Source: Macadamia tetraphylla
Lineage: Eukaryota; Streptophyta; Magnoliopsida; Proteales; Proteaceae
DNA length: 64,000 bases
Direction: 5' to 3'
Assembly (NCBI GenBank): GCA_022985045.1
Contig: CM040969.1
Coordinates: forward strand, 44,613,770 to 44,677,769
This document shows, piece by piece, positions 1 to 11,110 of the stretch. The notes beneath the pieces are model-generated. The model did no database searches, had not been told where the DNA came from, and was given only the letters and a program-made list of their open reading frames with translations. Position 1 is the first letter of the stretch. The number at the start of each line of letters is the position of its first letter. The position numbers and the translations under genes are program-made.

Positions 1-844
1 TTGAATGTAATAAGGGATCGGTCTCGACCGATATCAATCTGATTTTTAAAACTATGGTGGGAGGATCTAGGTGCTAATGACGAACCAATATCAACTCAAA
101 ATCCAACTAAATGGGTATATAATAAATTGAAGTGAATCAAATGATCTTGCTAAGATAGAATTATACAAGTATTATATACATTAAAATAATAAAAAATGAT
201 TTATATGTGGTTACTATGTGATCCTGTTTCATTTGAAAAGAAAGCAAGAAATATATTACAAATAAAGATATGCTACATTGTGAATATATGGTCCTTGTAG
301 TGTAGTTGTTGTAAGTTGTAACTGTGTAGGAATAATGGAGATTCTTTCCTACTATAAGCACATGTGCAGCCCATCTCTTGGTAGGTTGGATACTCATTAA
401 AACATGATCCATGATTTCTGATAATTTACATTCTAGCATAATAGTTTTTTTTTTTCACTTAAAATAAACTATATTAATCAAGATCAGATGATCCCATATA
501 TATATGGCCGGTTCAATATTCATGATATCAGAGATTAACCATTATAATAGAACCATAGAGTTCTATCACGTGACGGAATTGGAAACTTGAAAGCCTTTGA
601 TTTTGAAAGTTTTGACATAATGGGCAATTGGTGAAGTTATATTAGGCCCATTTCAGTTAGTAGTATAATGTTATGGGCCTTTATGAGTCTATGGGCTGTA
701 GTAAATGACATAATTACCCCCTCACCCTGTGTACGAATTCTCCAAAATACCCTCAGATGGTGTCCTATCTAAGTTTCTGCAAAGGCGTTGGCCAGCAGAC
801 CAGTAATCTCCTAACCAAAATTATAAATCAACTTTTTTGATAAA
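1..844. other. intergenic DNA, no gene seen
   Basis: AT-rich sequence without a convincing coding region. Two TGGGCC/GGCCCA-type motifs lie at about 644-690, which resemble plant site II promoter elements, but I see no gene next to them inside the window. The short open frames here are not conserved-looking. Confidence 0.5.
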
Positions 845-1024
845 GAAAAAAAAAGGGTGCTCCATGGTAGTGATGATAGCTCCCAGGCCAAAGCCACCAT
901 GCAGTAAGCAGCACTTCGTAGGACCAATAAGTGATGATGGGGTGTGTCGACTCGAACTCACAACTAGCTAACCTGAGCAATGATGGGGCAAGTGATTCCT
1001 TCCACTAGGCTACCAATCTGTTGA
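845..1024 (-). mobile_element. tRNA-derived SINE-like element
   Basis: Read on the minus strand, the sequence has a box A-like stretch (TAGCCTAGTGG, complement of 1002-1012). About 40 bases later comes a box B-like stretch (TGAGTTCGAGTC, complement of 949-960). This is the internal RNA polymerase III promoter layout of tRNA genes and tRNA-derived SINEs. There is no cloverleaf that I can complete, and the downstream end runs into a T-rich tract near 840, as in many plant SINEs. Boundaries are approximate and no target-site duplication was identified. Confidence 0.5.
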
Positions 1025-1831
1025 CGAAAAATTATAAATCACCTTCAATCCTCCTGAAAAATGTACTATCTCACCCAGCAACTAGATTGGTATGGGCTGC
1101 TTTTGGGACTTAATAGGAAGTCATATTACAATTTCTGGCTCAGTCCATCTATTTTAAACCCTCGATTAATTGGGTCGGGATGGGTCGGGTCGAGTCGAGT
1201 TGAGTTGGTTGGGTTATCTATAAAGTCAGCAGTGAAATCTTTACTATATCTACACCAGCACGTGGCCCATGAGAACAGTCATTTGAAGGGGAGACGGTCA
1301 TTCTCTCTTTCACCTCATCATGTGCATGGAGGGGGGGTAGGCAACACATAGTCTGATAGTCTTCATTTTTCCTAAAAAATTATGAGAGAATATTTCTTCC
1401 CTACTGCATAATCTCCGCTAGCACCTCATCTCTCTTTCTCTCTCCTCCCTCTCGTGAAATTATCTTGCTATCCCCCTATTACTTGAACTCATGAGGGTTC
1501 TTGTCTTCATATACATGTAGCCTTCCTATCAGATAGGAAATACTTTCCCACTAATCAAGCAAACGATTCAGACACTATTTGTATATAGATTCTTTTGCAC
1601 ACATTCTCCAAAAAAGTGAAAATCTCACATATTTATTTCAAAAGTATTCACGCCATATGAATTATGATGTGACATGTAAGTTTCTTAGCGTGGGCCCTAT
1701 ATTAATACATAGAACAATGAAGTTATACAAAGAAGTATCAACATGGATAAAATTTCTATCTTTCACGAAAGGTGGAATGATCTTCTGTTTAAACGCAAAG
1801 GTCACGTTGTCTTTTAGGATTCTTTCTCTTA

Positions 1832-2177
1832 GGGCCCGTTTGGTATCGTTCTAAAAACGTTTTTGGAGTTTTTTTGTTTTATTGGAACAAAAAAACAGAA
1901 TCTTCTGTTTGGTGCACTTATGGTCCGTTTTTATTTTTTTGGAACAAAAAGTGAAAAAAAAAAATTGAAAAAACGAGATTGGATGGAACTCCAAAATGGA
2001 GTTCCGTCTTCCCAGTTTCGTTCCATTTTACAAAAAAAAAATAAAAATTCCGATAGAAATCTAAAATTTTAAAACACCATTTTTTTGTTTAAAAACTGCG
2101 TTTTGACACAGAAACTGAAATTTTCATTTTTGATACGAAACGACGTTTCTAGAACAGAAACGATACCAAACGGGTCC
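1832..2177. mobile_element. Tourist-like (PIF/Harbinger) MITE
   Basis: A 346-bp element with terminal inverted repeats. The left end reads GGGCCCGTTTGGTATCG; the right end is its complement with one mismatch (GGACCCGTTTGGTATCG). The flanks on both sides are TTA (1829-1831 and 2178-2180), the usual three-base target duplication of PIF/Harbinger elements. The interior is rich in runs of A and T and has no transposase, so it is non-autonomous. Confidence 0.85.
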
Positions 2178-2180
2178 TTA

Positions 2181-4502
2181 GATAATTGTTACTTTAAATC
2201 TAAATTTCATAATTGAAGAATTAAAAGTCTTTATCTCGTCAACCCTATGGGGCTACGCGGGCCTTTTTCACACTGGGGTCTTCCGCTAGCCCTTTTTGAA
2301 TATTGAATTTTGAATTTTGAACGAGACTAAGACCTGGTTGTTGGCTTGTTGCTGGTTCGGTAGTTGTGGTCGTTAGTGGGTTTTGTGGGTTTTTAAGATT
2401 AGTTTGATAATTAGGTATTTATGAGGACCTTATCATGAGTAGTAGGTTAGGTGAGTCAGCGTTAAATGGAAATTAATCCTAATCGCCCACGTTTCACTAA
2501 TCCAATCACTATTTAAATATTATATAAACTTGTTCCAACAAGAGGGAAGCTTTGGCAAGTGGCACTAAATCCTTTTTTTTTTTTGGGAAAATTGTATTCC
2601 ACCTTCATGTTATAATTTCTAAAATAATGATTAAAAAAAATGATAACAGGATTTTGGATTATTAATCCTTTTTTAACTTAACTTAGAAAGTTCTAAAAAT
2701 GAGACAATGGACAAAAATGAGGCTAAGGATTTGAAATCAAAATTATTTATTGAAATGGAATTGAATTGTTTACATTGAAATTGTAAAACCGTTTATTAAA
2801 TTATTCGATTTTAATTTTAAAATTGAAACTCATATTTCAATTCAATTTTAAAATGCAAAATGTTTAAATAAACCGTTAAATCAATTAACATACAAATAGT
2901 AAGTTTAAGTCATTTACATACATTTCAATAAAAATATATATATATATATATATATATTAAATAATCATTAAAAAGAAGCATATAGGTATAAATAATTCAA
3001 TTCAATGTTACAATTTATATCCATTTCACTAAAATTTTATTAAAGGTAAAAAAAAAAAATTTGTTTAGATAACAAAAAGTAAAAAATATAAAAAATTCAT
3101 TTTAAACAATTTTAATATATGAAACCATTTATCAAATAATTCAATTTTAATTTTATCAAATCATTTACATCAAAGTTAAATGATTAACACTTTTAAATGA
3201 GCCTACATGAATCATCATCTTCTAATCAATTTATTTTTCCTCATCATTTTTCGTAAAGTCATTTATGCTAGACTATTAAAGGTAAGGTACATTTCATAGT
3301 TCAACAAGAAAAAAAAAAATTAGCGTTAAAATTTCCCATCCATTGACTATGATTTCACAGCTATGTACTAGAATCTTTATTAAGGACACATGGTAAATCC
3401 TCATTCCAAGTTCTGTGGGTCTCTTGGTTTCCCCTTCCTTTGAAAAAACATAAAAACCCTATCTTAAGACAAAACATATTGACCAAATATAGCTTAAACT
3501 GGTTGTTTGACAGACTAATATGATCAGATTGACAAAACGGAACTAAAAGCCATGCCCTTAATCCATGAAAGAAAAATGAAACAATTTGAAATTACAACTA
3601 AACATCAATTTGATGCGACCCTATCAGTTTAGATTTTTTTTTTCTGATAAAAACCGTTTTGATATTGGTTTTAAATTCGGGTATTAATACAACTGACTCA
3701 AATTCTTAAATCAATACCTCCATTGAATAGATAAATAAATTATACATAATCATTATGTTTTAGAAATGACATTTTGTGTCAAAATTATAAATTTCTATTT
3801 CTATGTCAAAAATTTATTTAAAATAAAACTCAAATATGAGAGAACGTAGTTATCGTGTTCTAACATTTCTCTTTTTTAACATTGTTTTTCATCCGATTCA
3901 TTTCGGAAAAACTGAAAAACGAAATATAAACATCAACGTAAAACATAAGATTCCGTTTTTTATTTTCATAAAATGAAAAAAAAAGTCAGAATTTTTTTTT
4001 GAGCCTAAGTAGACTGCACATGTGTCGTTTAACCCCATGATGCATGATGCATTATGCATGATGCATGAATGAATGATGATATCACATTGCCTGGTTCATG
4101 AATGCGCCCGTGGGGAGCATTCCCAGACTGCACTACTTCCAGTGACAAGTCGAAGCGAGGCGCCGCAGAGTACTTAACACGTTTCACCTCGGGAAGCTAA
4201 TGACTCATCATGAGTGTCAGGAGCTCCCCACGCCAGCATGAGTCGTGGCCTCGTGGGATGGCTCTCCTGTGTCACAGAAGCAGTATCTGAACTCCACGTA
4301 CGTACGTCCAATTTTTACAAATTTCTGACACGTTAGAGTAAGTCAAACCCGACACTTGCTATTACTCCCAATTGACCCATTTCCATCTCTATCTTTCTTT
4401 CTTTTATTTTATTTTTTTTTAAATTAAAAAGTGACCATTTGATAATTCACGAATGGTCGGGATCATGGATTAAAAAATCGAATCAAAAGTTTGAAGTCTT
4501 GG
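2181..4502. other. AT-rich intergenic DNA
   Basis: Long poly-A and poly-T stretches, a (TA)n run at about 2936-2957 and repeated ATGCATGATGCAT words at about 4040-4070. The interval 4085-4320 is less AT-rich but has no recognisable coding region. I see no gene. Confidence 0.5.
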
Positions 4503-5251
4503 TAGGGGTGTCAATTGGTCGGTCGGGCCGGGCCTGGCCGGTATTGATCGGACTTAATCGAGTTTGGCGATATGAAATCCTTACACTGTAAGCATCTGTT
4601 TATTTAAACAGACTTTGATTTGGGGGGCATGGTACGGTTTATAATCTAATTGGTCGGTGTCGGGTTTTAATCGAACTACCTTAAATAAGGTTTATACGGG
4701 CCTTAAACAAGCTATGAACCTATTTAATTCTAAACGTGCTTTAGACGTATCTACCCTAAGATCTTATTTTACAGGGATTAAACTATTGGCTTTAAAACTA
4801 CTAAAGGATAACATTCACAATTCCGGAACCAAAGAAATCATGTATTTAACAATTGAATGTCCCATTTAGCAAGATCGAAAGGATATATATTTATATATAT
4901 CAAAGGGAATCATTTATTTAAAATGTAATATAAGTTGCAAGAATTTCACTTTTTTTAACAATTGAATGTCCCATTTAGAATGTGGATATTTTAGCCCTAT
5001 ATATTATTTACTCATATTTTGTAGTATTAGTGGTAAAATAGATATTTAGGTATTTTTTAAGAGGGTCGGGCCGGTCGTGCTAAATGAATCGGTTCTAACA
5101 GGCTTCTTAAATGAATCGCCAGTCGGAGTCCCGACGGGCTAATGGCCTGCACTATGAACTCCCCTTTAATAAACGGGCCAGTTCAGATCGAGCCTTAAGC
5201 GAGTTAGGCTCGGTCAGGCCTATCGGTGCAGGCTCAGGATTGACACCCCTA
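4503..5251. mobile_element. hAT-type non-autonomous transposon, copy 1
   Basis: A 749-bp element with terminal inverted repeats (left TAGGGGTGTCAAT, right ATTGACACCCCTA). It is flanked by 8-base duplications, AGTCTTGG at 4495-4502 and TGTCTTGG at 5252-5259, differing at one base. The TIR begins TAGGG, which fits the YARNG start of hAT transposons, and 8-base duplications are the hAT hallmark. Subterminal GGTCGG/CGGGCC motifs are repeated near both ends. The small open frame inside (4657-4869) has no transposase features. Confidence 0.8.
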
Positions 5252-5275
5252 TGTCTTGGCGTAGATTGACATTAG

Positions 5276-5645
5276 GGCCATGTTTGGTAGCCAAGAGAAG
5301 AGAAGAGAAGAATAGAAAAGAAAAAAAAAAGAATTTAAAAAAGAGAAGAAAATAAATGAAATTGTGAAAAAAAAAAAAAATGTATGTTTGGTTAGTTTTA
5401 GAAAAGAAGAAAATAAAAGATTTTTTTGTTTCCTCATGTTTTATTATGTTTTTGGTAAGATTTTTTTTTTTTATTAAAAAAGACCTTCACAATTCCTAAT
5501 ATAAAATTTGAAATTCAAAAACTAAATCTTCATTTAGTTTAAGACATACGAAGCACAAAGAGAACTTCATAAACCAAGAAAAAAATACAAATTTTGTACT
5601 TCTCTTTTGTAATTTCTTTTTTTTTCTTGGCTACCAAACACAACC
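5276..5645. mobile_element. Tourist-like MITE with purine-rich interior
   Basis: A 370-bp element. The left end is GGCCATGTTTGGTAGCCAAGA and the right end is its near-complement (TCTTGGCTACCAAACACAACC). TAG flanks both ends (5273-5275 and 5646-5648), consistent with a 3-base duplication. The interior is almost pure A/G followed by T/C runs. It sits only 24 bases from the right end of the neighbouring hAT element, so this is a small transposon cluster. Confidence 0.75.
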
Positions 5646-6183
5646 TAGATATTTTTAGGGGTAAAACTTTGTCATTGATAATCTTAACCTGTCAAAATTG
5701 AGTAGAGCAGGTGTTAGGTTTGTGATTTAGGGATCAACTCATGTCACATGCATTTCTTTTAATCCCCCCTCTCCCTCTAGTGTGTGTGGGTAAAGTCTCC
5801 TTGAGCAACACCCTAGTTGTAAATATAACAAAAAAAAAAAAAAAAAATCCAACCTGTCTTGACCCATCCTTGGCCTAATTAGAGTTTGGACCAAGGTTTT
5901 TTTTTACTCTAGATGATGGATTAAGGTTGAAAAACCTCAATTCTGTGTCAAAGTTGAGTCAGATTTGGATTGAAACCTCAATTATGTGTTAAGATTAATC
6001 CAAACATTGTAAAAGTTAAAGTCAACCTAACTCCACTTAACTTATCTTGACTCAACACTGTCTTGATGAAGTCAATTAGGGATGGATTGAATTGGTATAA
6101 ACTGACAAGGTTAGGCTTGGACATAAACCTGGTAAAATTAAATTGGACTTGAGTTGAATTTTTAGGTCATAGGATTCAATTAG

Positions 6184-7333
6184 GGCCGTTTGTTTAGTGG
6201 AGAGTTCGGGGTGAGATTGTTGTCAGAGTGGTACTCACATATGAGTGGGGTGAAGGACACGGAAAAACTAAAGTTGACGTAAAATGAGAAGTTCCCACCG
6301 CACCAGCGTTTGGCTGAAAAGGAGAGATGGAGAGAAGGAAAGTGAAAGAGGAAAAGAACAAAAGAATGGGCTGATCGGAGTTCTAAAACCCCAATGCTTC
6401 GACAATGGTTGCTGAAACCCCAGCTCGCATGATTGAGTGCCTCTGTTTAATTAAAAATAATAAACAGAATCAAGAAACTAAATAAACGAGAGCAAGAACT
6501 CTATAGGGCCATCGCTTCGTTTGCGGAAACCTTCATCATTGTTTTTCAAGGAATGGAACTCTCTGAGACTCATCAGTCTGCCCTGCTTCAGATTTTGGGT
6601 TCGTTTGGGCAGTAGCTTCAGCCTTCAGGTGCTGTTATCAAATAGAGGAAGAAGCGAAGGACGCGACGAGGAGAAGAAGAGGAGACAGAAGAACGAGACA
6701 AAGGGAGAATCAATAACCCAAAAAATAAAAATAAATAAAAAGAAGAAGAAGACAGGGGAAGACGCGAAGGAGAAGAAGAGGAGAAAGAAGAACAAGACAA
6801 AGGAAGATTCGCTAACCCAAAAAATAAAAAATAAAAAATAAAAATAAATAAAAAGAAGAAGAAGACAGGGGAAGACGCGAAGGAGGAGAAGAAGAAGGAG
6901 ACGAGGAGAAGAAAGAAGAAGAAGAAGACAGAAGAAGGAGACAGAGAAAGAGGCGAAGGAGGAGACGAAGGAGACAGAAGAGATGCCGCTGCCGTCGGTT
7001 CCACTGCTACTGCCGATGCCGATGCCGATGCTGCTGCTACTGCTACTGCCGCTGCCGTCGATGGGGACATGTTGTTGACTGCTGGTGATGGTGGTTGCAG
7101 CGGCTGGTGGGACGATGAGCTTTGCCAAAGTCCCCACCAAAATTTGGTGGGACTTTTACTGGGGACTTTGGTGGAAGATATTGATGTCCACGTGGGCAAC
7201 TGTCTACATGTTTTCCCATAATTCCATCCCGGTCAAATAAATAATTTAAATATTGATGGATGGTATAGTTCGTATAATTATTATCCCACCCCTTAATCTC
7301 ATCCCAGCAAAACCCTTCTTAAACAAACCGGCC
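6184..7333. mobile_element. probable terminal-inverted-repeat element with GA-rich interior
   Basis: About 1.15 kb bounded by GGCCGTTTGTTTA on the left and TAAACAAACCGGCC on the right, which are inverted copies. A subterminal GGGTGAGATT (left) is matched by AATCTCATCCC (right), also inverted. I could not find a target duplication. The middle (about 6640-6980) is a purine-rich tract, followed by a GCCGAT/GCTACT triplet repeat at about 6982-7062. The long serine-rich open frames on the minus strand here are translations of this simple sequence, not genes. Confidence 0.5.
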
Positions 7334-9784
7334 GTCGAGGATTTAAGGAACTTTTCACCCCTACTGGATAGGTTTTTTTTTTTTTTTTTAATTTTTTTAT
7401 TTTACATGAAAGGTCAAAAAGATTTATAAAAAAAAAAACATTTATCGGTATTGTGTTGCGTCAGACACAAGGCGATAGAAAAAGACCATGTTACCTTTTT
7501 CATTCCCATGTGCACCAGTATTATGCTTACATGAGACGTTAGTTATTAAATTTTTCGAATTATTCACAAATAATTTTGTCAAACAAAATTTTACGAATAA
7601 TTCTATTTGAATCTGAATCAAATAAAAAATTCTTAAATTTTATAGACTTTTTGAATTCATGAATAATTTGGTCGAACCAAATTTTATCCGAATTATAATC
7701 TAATTTTATCCCATATAAAAAAAAAAAGAAAAAACTTTATCTTGAATAAATCAATAAGCCTTTAGAAAACAGTGTGGTTATTATGCATTTATTATCTTAA
7801 TATTAATTTTTTTTTTTAATAGAAACCAACAAAGTTTATTTTTATGAGGTAATCTCTAACTTTTATAGAAAAAAAAAATCTCTCACTCCATTTTAGTTTG
7901 ACTAAGTCTTATAATCGTTACTTTCTTTCTCTAGTATTTAAGGTGAACATGCATGGTGGGTGACGTGGGTCTAACTGAATTTGTGCTCAGTCCCCCTTTC
8001 AATCTCTCATTATTTGATTCAATTATTTGAATAATAAAAAATGAGTTTAGAAAAAAAAAAAGAGTTAAATATAATATTTTTATCTTTAAATTTTAAAATT
8101 TTAATTTTTATATCATTTGCATGTTATGTACATATGATAACTGATAAATAATATGAAACAGATATTACAAATATTAAAAATAACATCTGAATTTTTTATT
8201 TATTTTTTATTATTATAAACAAATAATTTTTAAATCCAAATTCAAATTTGAATTTTATTATTTTTATTTTTTTATCGATATTTTAATCAAATCATTGAAT
8301 TAATGAAACATATTAATCCAAATAATTCTTCATCCAAATAATTATCGATCCGAATTTAATAACTATGATGTCGAGACTGACAAGGTCGTTTCTATTTTTA
8401 CAGAAAAATTGTCCTAAATTTTGACACGTGGTACAATGGCCATCCATGGATCCTGCTTCTGATCATGACAACGGTACACTGGGGGGAGTATTTAAGTAAT
8501 GAAATAATGAATAATGAAGCTTCCTTTCTCTTCGTCACGTGCTAGTGGGGATTTCTGTCCCGTCACTTCATGTACAAACCATGTCATATTCGTGGCGCTC
8601 AACCCGCTCTTTACCACTTTTCTCCCCAGTTACCCAGATAAACTAAATCCCCTCCAGCATCCACGTTGTCCAATCACAGTAATTCACACCGAAACTTCAT
8701 AAACGTCACTGTCTCTCTCTCACTCAGTACTCCATAGTCCATAGTGTCCCAGTCTCGGAATTTTAGACCATGGGCCTTGCCATCTGCGACATCCATTCAT
8801 GACTGACCCACTGACTCGTCCAACCGGCGACCGCACAGACGCACACAGATTTTTTCATGCGCTTTAAACCCAGGGGCCATAGACGTGTACCTCAGCGCCT
8901 CCTTTTGGGTTCTGGATTTCATACCATTCGTATTAGTATTAGTATTAGTATTAATTAAGTATATTAGTATCAATACATGTATAGCTCAAGCGATATATCA
9001 ATGTAGTTGAACCATATCAAAGCCAATTTGGCTGGCCCAATCCACTAATTTTTCTTGCAACCCCGTGGCATCTCAACGATTTTAACCAAAAAGGTGAATT
9101 GATGTTAGGGTTTTGTCTTACCGTGATTGTTCAGTTCTTAGTCGAGTGAAATCATTTTAACAACTCCTATTTTTAAAAGAATAAATATGACACATGTTAA
9201 AACAACCTACTAAAGAACACATTAAAATTCATCGTAAAGCACTCTCTCGTGGCACCTTCTATAGTTTTCCTCACTTGTTAAAAAAGATTATTCCTCAATT
9301 CATCATTTTAATTATAACAAAATGCATTTTAAACATTTCGCGCTTCTCCATCTTTAGCGGACTGGATAATATTTAATCAAGTTGGAAGGTACAGGACCGG
9401 TTGTTCTCTAGTCTTAGTCTTAAAATGGTGGAACAATTAAAATCCGGACTCATAGACACCTGTAATTATACTTTTTATTTTTAAGTATTAAACAAAGAGA
9501 AAAGGATTTCGAAGAAGCTTGCGGATCAAAGCCACGCGTAGTTTAAGGTACATTCCCATTTTTAAATAATTAATAATAAAAGTACCACCTCTTCCTTTTC
9601 TTTTCCTTCCCTGGGACATGGTAGAATAAAATAAGGATTTTTTTTTCTCTAAATCATATACCATCAGCGCAAGCTAGCAAATACAGTGAAGTTTAAGTAA
9701 ATAATTTCCTTTTATTTGATTTGTGGGGTGGGATGAGAGGTTTGCGATGAACGAGGTCGGGGTCTCCTGATCCACGTCTTTTTG
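7334..9784. other. intergenic DNA upstream of PP2C
   Basis: AT-rich, no gene recognised. It contains isolated ACGTG cores (ACACGTGG at 8424-8431 and TCACGTGC at 8535-8542) and a short ATTAGT repeat at about 8931-8955. These distal G-box-like sites are 2 kb or more from the PP2C start and their relevance is uncertain. Confidence 0.45.
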
Positions 9785-10147
9785 ACACGTGTCCGGCAAA
9801 CAATATGACCAAACCCTCAGATATTCACGATTTGAACATATGGGCCCATACGTGTCAAAATGTCCCACCGTTACGTAGACGATTTTAATTGGACAGCTGG
9901 AATAATTAAATCGTATGACATTCTTCTAATACCATGATCGTGACACGTGGTATTCCTCCTTAAATAAAATAAAATATGGTGAAAGAAAAGCCCGCGAAAA
10001 AGCGAATTGCTGGAGATTGGAGAGAGAGGTTACCTAGGAGGCTAGGACCACATGCGTGTCAGAAAAGGGCAGGTCTTCTTATTCGTCGTGTTGACAGGTG
10101 ATTGGGCCACGTCTCAACCGTAAGAGATGAAGCGCTCTATACGTGTT
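9785..10147 (+). promoter_or_regulatory. ABRE/G-box cluster upstream of the PP2C gene
   Basis: Several ACGT-core sites lie within 363 bases, ending about 370 bases before the PP2C start codon. They are ACACGTGT (9785-9792), TACGTGTC (9849-9856), ACACGTGG (9943-9950), CCACGTCT (10107-10114) and TACGTGTT (10140-10147). ACACGTGG and TACGTGTC are classic ABA-responsive elements, bound by ABF/AREB bZIP factors. Clade-A PP2C genes are known to be ABA-induced as negative feedback, so the cluster fits the gene. Function is inferred, not shown. Confidence 0.65.
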
Positions 10148-10518
10148 GTGTTACTGCGTAGGAGAGTAGTGAGATGGACGGTGGAGATGGCCTTGAGTAG
10201 GCGGAGAAGCACTACGTTACACCGACTGTACCTGTCGAGCTGCCCGTCATTGTCAGGGGCAGCTGCCCGTTTCTGCTTGGGTCCCAGTAGAAAGAGAAAG
10301 ACCTCTTCATGGATGTCCCCTCTTTAAAAGGCGTCCATGGGGGGTTCGTAAGGGGTTCATGTGAGCTTTCTTCGAGAGAATTTCCATATTCTAATCTGTT
10401 ATCTTCTTCTCTGATTATGTTTTAGAACTGAAATCGAGTTCGAGTTCGAGTTAGATTTCGAGTCTCGTCTTTGGATTTCGGTTGTTTTGGAGGATCGAAA
10501 GACGGGGAGAGAGCAGCA

Positions 10519-11061
10519 ATGGCGGAAATATGTTGTGTTGTCGGTGAGAGTGATTCGGCAACGTCGTGTGAGCCTACTTCACGAGCTGCGAGGCGACGGA
10601 GAATGGAGATCCGTAGATTCAAGTACATAGCAGGCATGGCCTTACCACCGAAAGATGGACGGAAACGCTTGAAGCTAGATGTTTATTCGGATTCATCACC
10701 GCGAGAGTGCGAGAACGCAGTTGGGAACTGTGGTGGTGCTTTGGAGGTTCTGCAACATCGTTTGGATTCAGAGGCGGAGAACGAATCATCGGAAGCGACC
10801 GAGTTCTCCAATTCGATTTCGAGTGGGTCGCCGGTGCGATCGTCCTTAAGTCCTTGTAGTCCCTCGGATACTGTCCCGATCGAGCCGGTGATGTTAGAAC
10901 AGTGCCCCAAGTACGGCATCACATCCGTGTGTGGCCGAAGAAGAGATATGGAAGATGCAGTGGCAATTCATCCCTCATTTTGCCGGCGGGATAGTCTGCA
11001 TACCTCTGGAATGCATTTCTTTGGCGTTTACGATGGTCATGGATGTTCTCATGTATGCTTA

Positions 11062-11110
<49 letters not shown>

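Noticed and set aside
161..439. 92-aa open frame on the minus strand
   Set aside because: AT-rich, no recognisable motif, no splice partners.
949..1012. Functional tRNA gene on the minus strand
   Set aside because: Box A and box B are present but no acceptor stem or anticodon arm can be formed, so a SINE-like element is the better reading.
6618..7199. 193-aa and 171-aa serine/phenylalanine-rich open frames on the minus strand
   Set aside because: They translate a polypurine/polypyrimidine tract and triplet repeats; several frames are open at once and no domain is visible.
10471..10518. PP2C start upstream at 10471
   Set aside because: The codon at 10471 is TTG, not ATG; the first in-frame ATG is 10519, which matches the PP2CA N-terminus.
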